Source of the DNA: Bradyrhizobium sp. ARR65
Lineage (GTDB): Bacteria > Pseudomonadota > Alphaproteobacteria > Rhizobiales > Xanthobacteraceae
NCBI RefSeq assembly: GCF_000472385.1
Contig: NZ_AWZU01000011.1
Location: forward strand, 106-64,105
Reading direction: 5' to 3'
DNA length: 64,000 nucleotides
Below the pieces are notes generated by a model. That model worked only from the letters and a program-made list of their open reading frames with translations, was not told where the DNA came from and made no database searches. Below, in pieces: positions 63,484-64,000 of this stretch (positions are counted from its first letter, which is position 1; the number at the start of each line of letters is the position of its first letter). A program made the position numbers and the translations under genes.

Positions 63484-64000
63484 CTAGGCGGATTTGGCGA
63501 CGCTGCGGAAGGTGGCCGCCAGCGTTCGCAACGCGGCAAGCTTGGCAGGCTCGCTCACCTTGGAGTGCAACATTACCTTCGATCTGCCAAGCTGCGGCAG
63601 GCCGTGCGCGGGGCCGATGTCGCGCAGAGCGGCCGGCGCGATGCGCCGGGCGAGCGGCGCCACCGCCAATCCGGCCAGCGCGGCCGCGACCACGGCCGCC
63701 ACGCCGCCGCCGACAAACGCTTCTTTCCAGGCGGTGCCCGCCTTCTCCAGTGCGCGCAGCGCGGTTGCACGCACGCCGCAGGGCGGCGCCAGCACGGCAA
63801 GCCGCAACGGCTCGCCGCCACGCCAGGCAAAGCGGGACGAGGCGAACCAGCCGAACTCATCTTCCGTCAATTTCTCACCGCCGCGCCGGCTGCCTTCCTG
63901 CCGCACGACCACCGCATCGAGCTCGCCACGATCGTAAGCGTCGAGCAGTTCGCGGGAGAAGCCGATCGTCACCGACAGCACGAGCTGCGAGGACGACGCA
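63484..64000 (-). CDS. LysR-family regulator, C-terminal part (cut by window edge)
   Basis: The frame is open through the right edge and is probably incomplete at its N-terminus. The visible 170 residues look like the effector domain of a LysR regulator: SRELLDAYDRGELDAVVVRQ, then a second strand set (EPLRLAVLAPPCGVRATALR) and a Gly/Ala-rich region (FVGGGVAAVVAAALAGLAVA). No DNA-binding helix is in the window. Ligand unknown. The GTG at 63981 is in frame but should not be taken as the true start. Confidence 0.8.
   Translation of the reverse strand, partial: ASSSQLVLSVTIGFSRELLDAYDRGELDAVVVRQEGSRRGGEKLTEDEFGWFASSRFAWRGGEPLRLAVLAPPCGVRATALRALEKAGTAWKEAFVGGGVAAVVAAALAGLAVAPLARRIAPAALRDIGPAHGLPQLGRSKVMLHSKVSEPAKLAALRTLAATFRSVAKSA

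Overview
The window reads as a chromosomal stretch of a high-GC alphaproteobacterium, most likely Bradyrhizobium or a close relative. This rests on codon use, on intergenic repeats that I recognise from Bradyrhizobium genomes (near 3974, 18836, 45439, 45501 and 60332), on many small secreted proteins typical of that genus, and on alphaproteobacterial control sites: an SOS box of the form GAAC-N7-GAAC and candidate EcfG stress promoters of the form GGAAC-N18-TT. No rRNA, CRISPR array, phage or intact insertion sequence was seen. One tRNA gene, tRNA-Arg(TCG), is at 8639-8715.

Layout. 0.2-9.7 kb: small secreted or unknown proteins, a CBS-pair protein, a GNAT acetyltransferase, a cupin next to a broken reductase gene, a Tat-exported amidohydrolase and the tRNA. 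9.7-15.1 kb: a sugar-acid locus (MFS importer and GntR/FCD repressor on the minus strand; enolase-superfamily dehydratase, 5-keto-gluconate-type reductase and L-idonate-type dehydrogenase on the plus strand) with a strong operator candidate in the divergent spacer. 15-24 kb: 1-Cys peroxiredoxin, a secreted alkaline-phosphatase-superfamily enzyme, a tight three-gene operon (dinucleotide-binding reductase, NTP/NDP-type transporter, aldo/keto reductase) and a lytic transglycosylase. 24-30.7 kb: an OpgC-type acyltransferase, an AraC regulator, a DUF3047 protein and small secreted proteins.

30.8-34.2 kb is a patch of gene wreckage (truncated RND adaptor and pump, a piece of a formylglycine-generating-enzyme-like gene, a frameshifted GST start). 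It surrounds an intact bacterial ionotropic-glutamate-receptor-like channel with an unusual pore sequence. 34.4-42.9 kb is a sensory island without flagellar genes: thioredoxin-reductase-like oxidoreductase, three single-domain receivers (one lacking its phosphorylation residues), a CheB-like protein, a 1055-residue CheB-CheR-PAS-HWE kinase and a Crp/Fnr regulator overlapping it. 43-45.4 kb holds probable general-stress genes (two DUF3147 proteins, a DUF892 ferritin-like protein, small proteins).

45.6-54.4 kb: an ArsB/SLC13-like carrier, an MFS carrier, a tandem-domain protein with a His-rich tail, an NtrC-type two-component pair and a PAS hybrid kinase. 54.4-64 kb: PAP2 phosphatase, zinc-ribbon metallopeptidase, a small SOS-box gene, aspartase/fumarase, a biotin-dependent acyl-CoA carboxylase alpha subunit, an oxaloacetate-decarboxylase-type lyase overlapping an acylphosphatase, another hybrid kinase, and a LysR gene cut by the window edge. 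The most notable features are the density of sensors, the glutamate-receptor-like channel, the SOS-controlled orphan and the decayed 31-34 kb patch.
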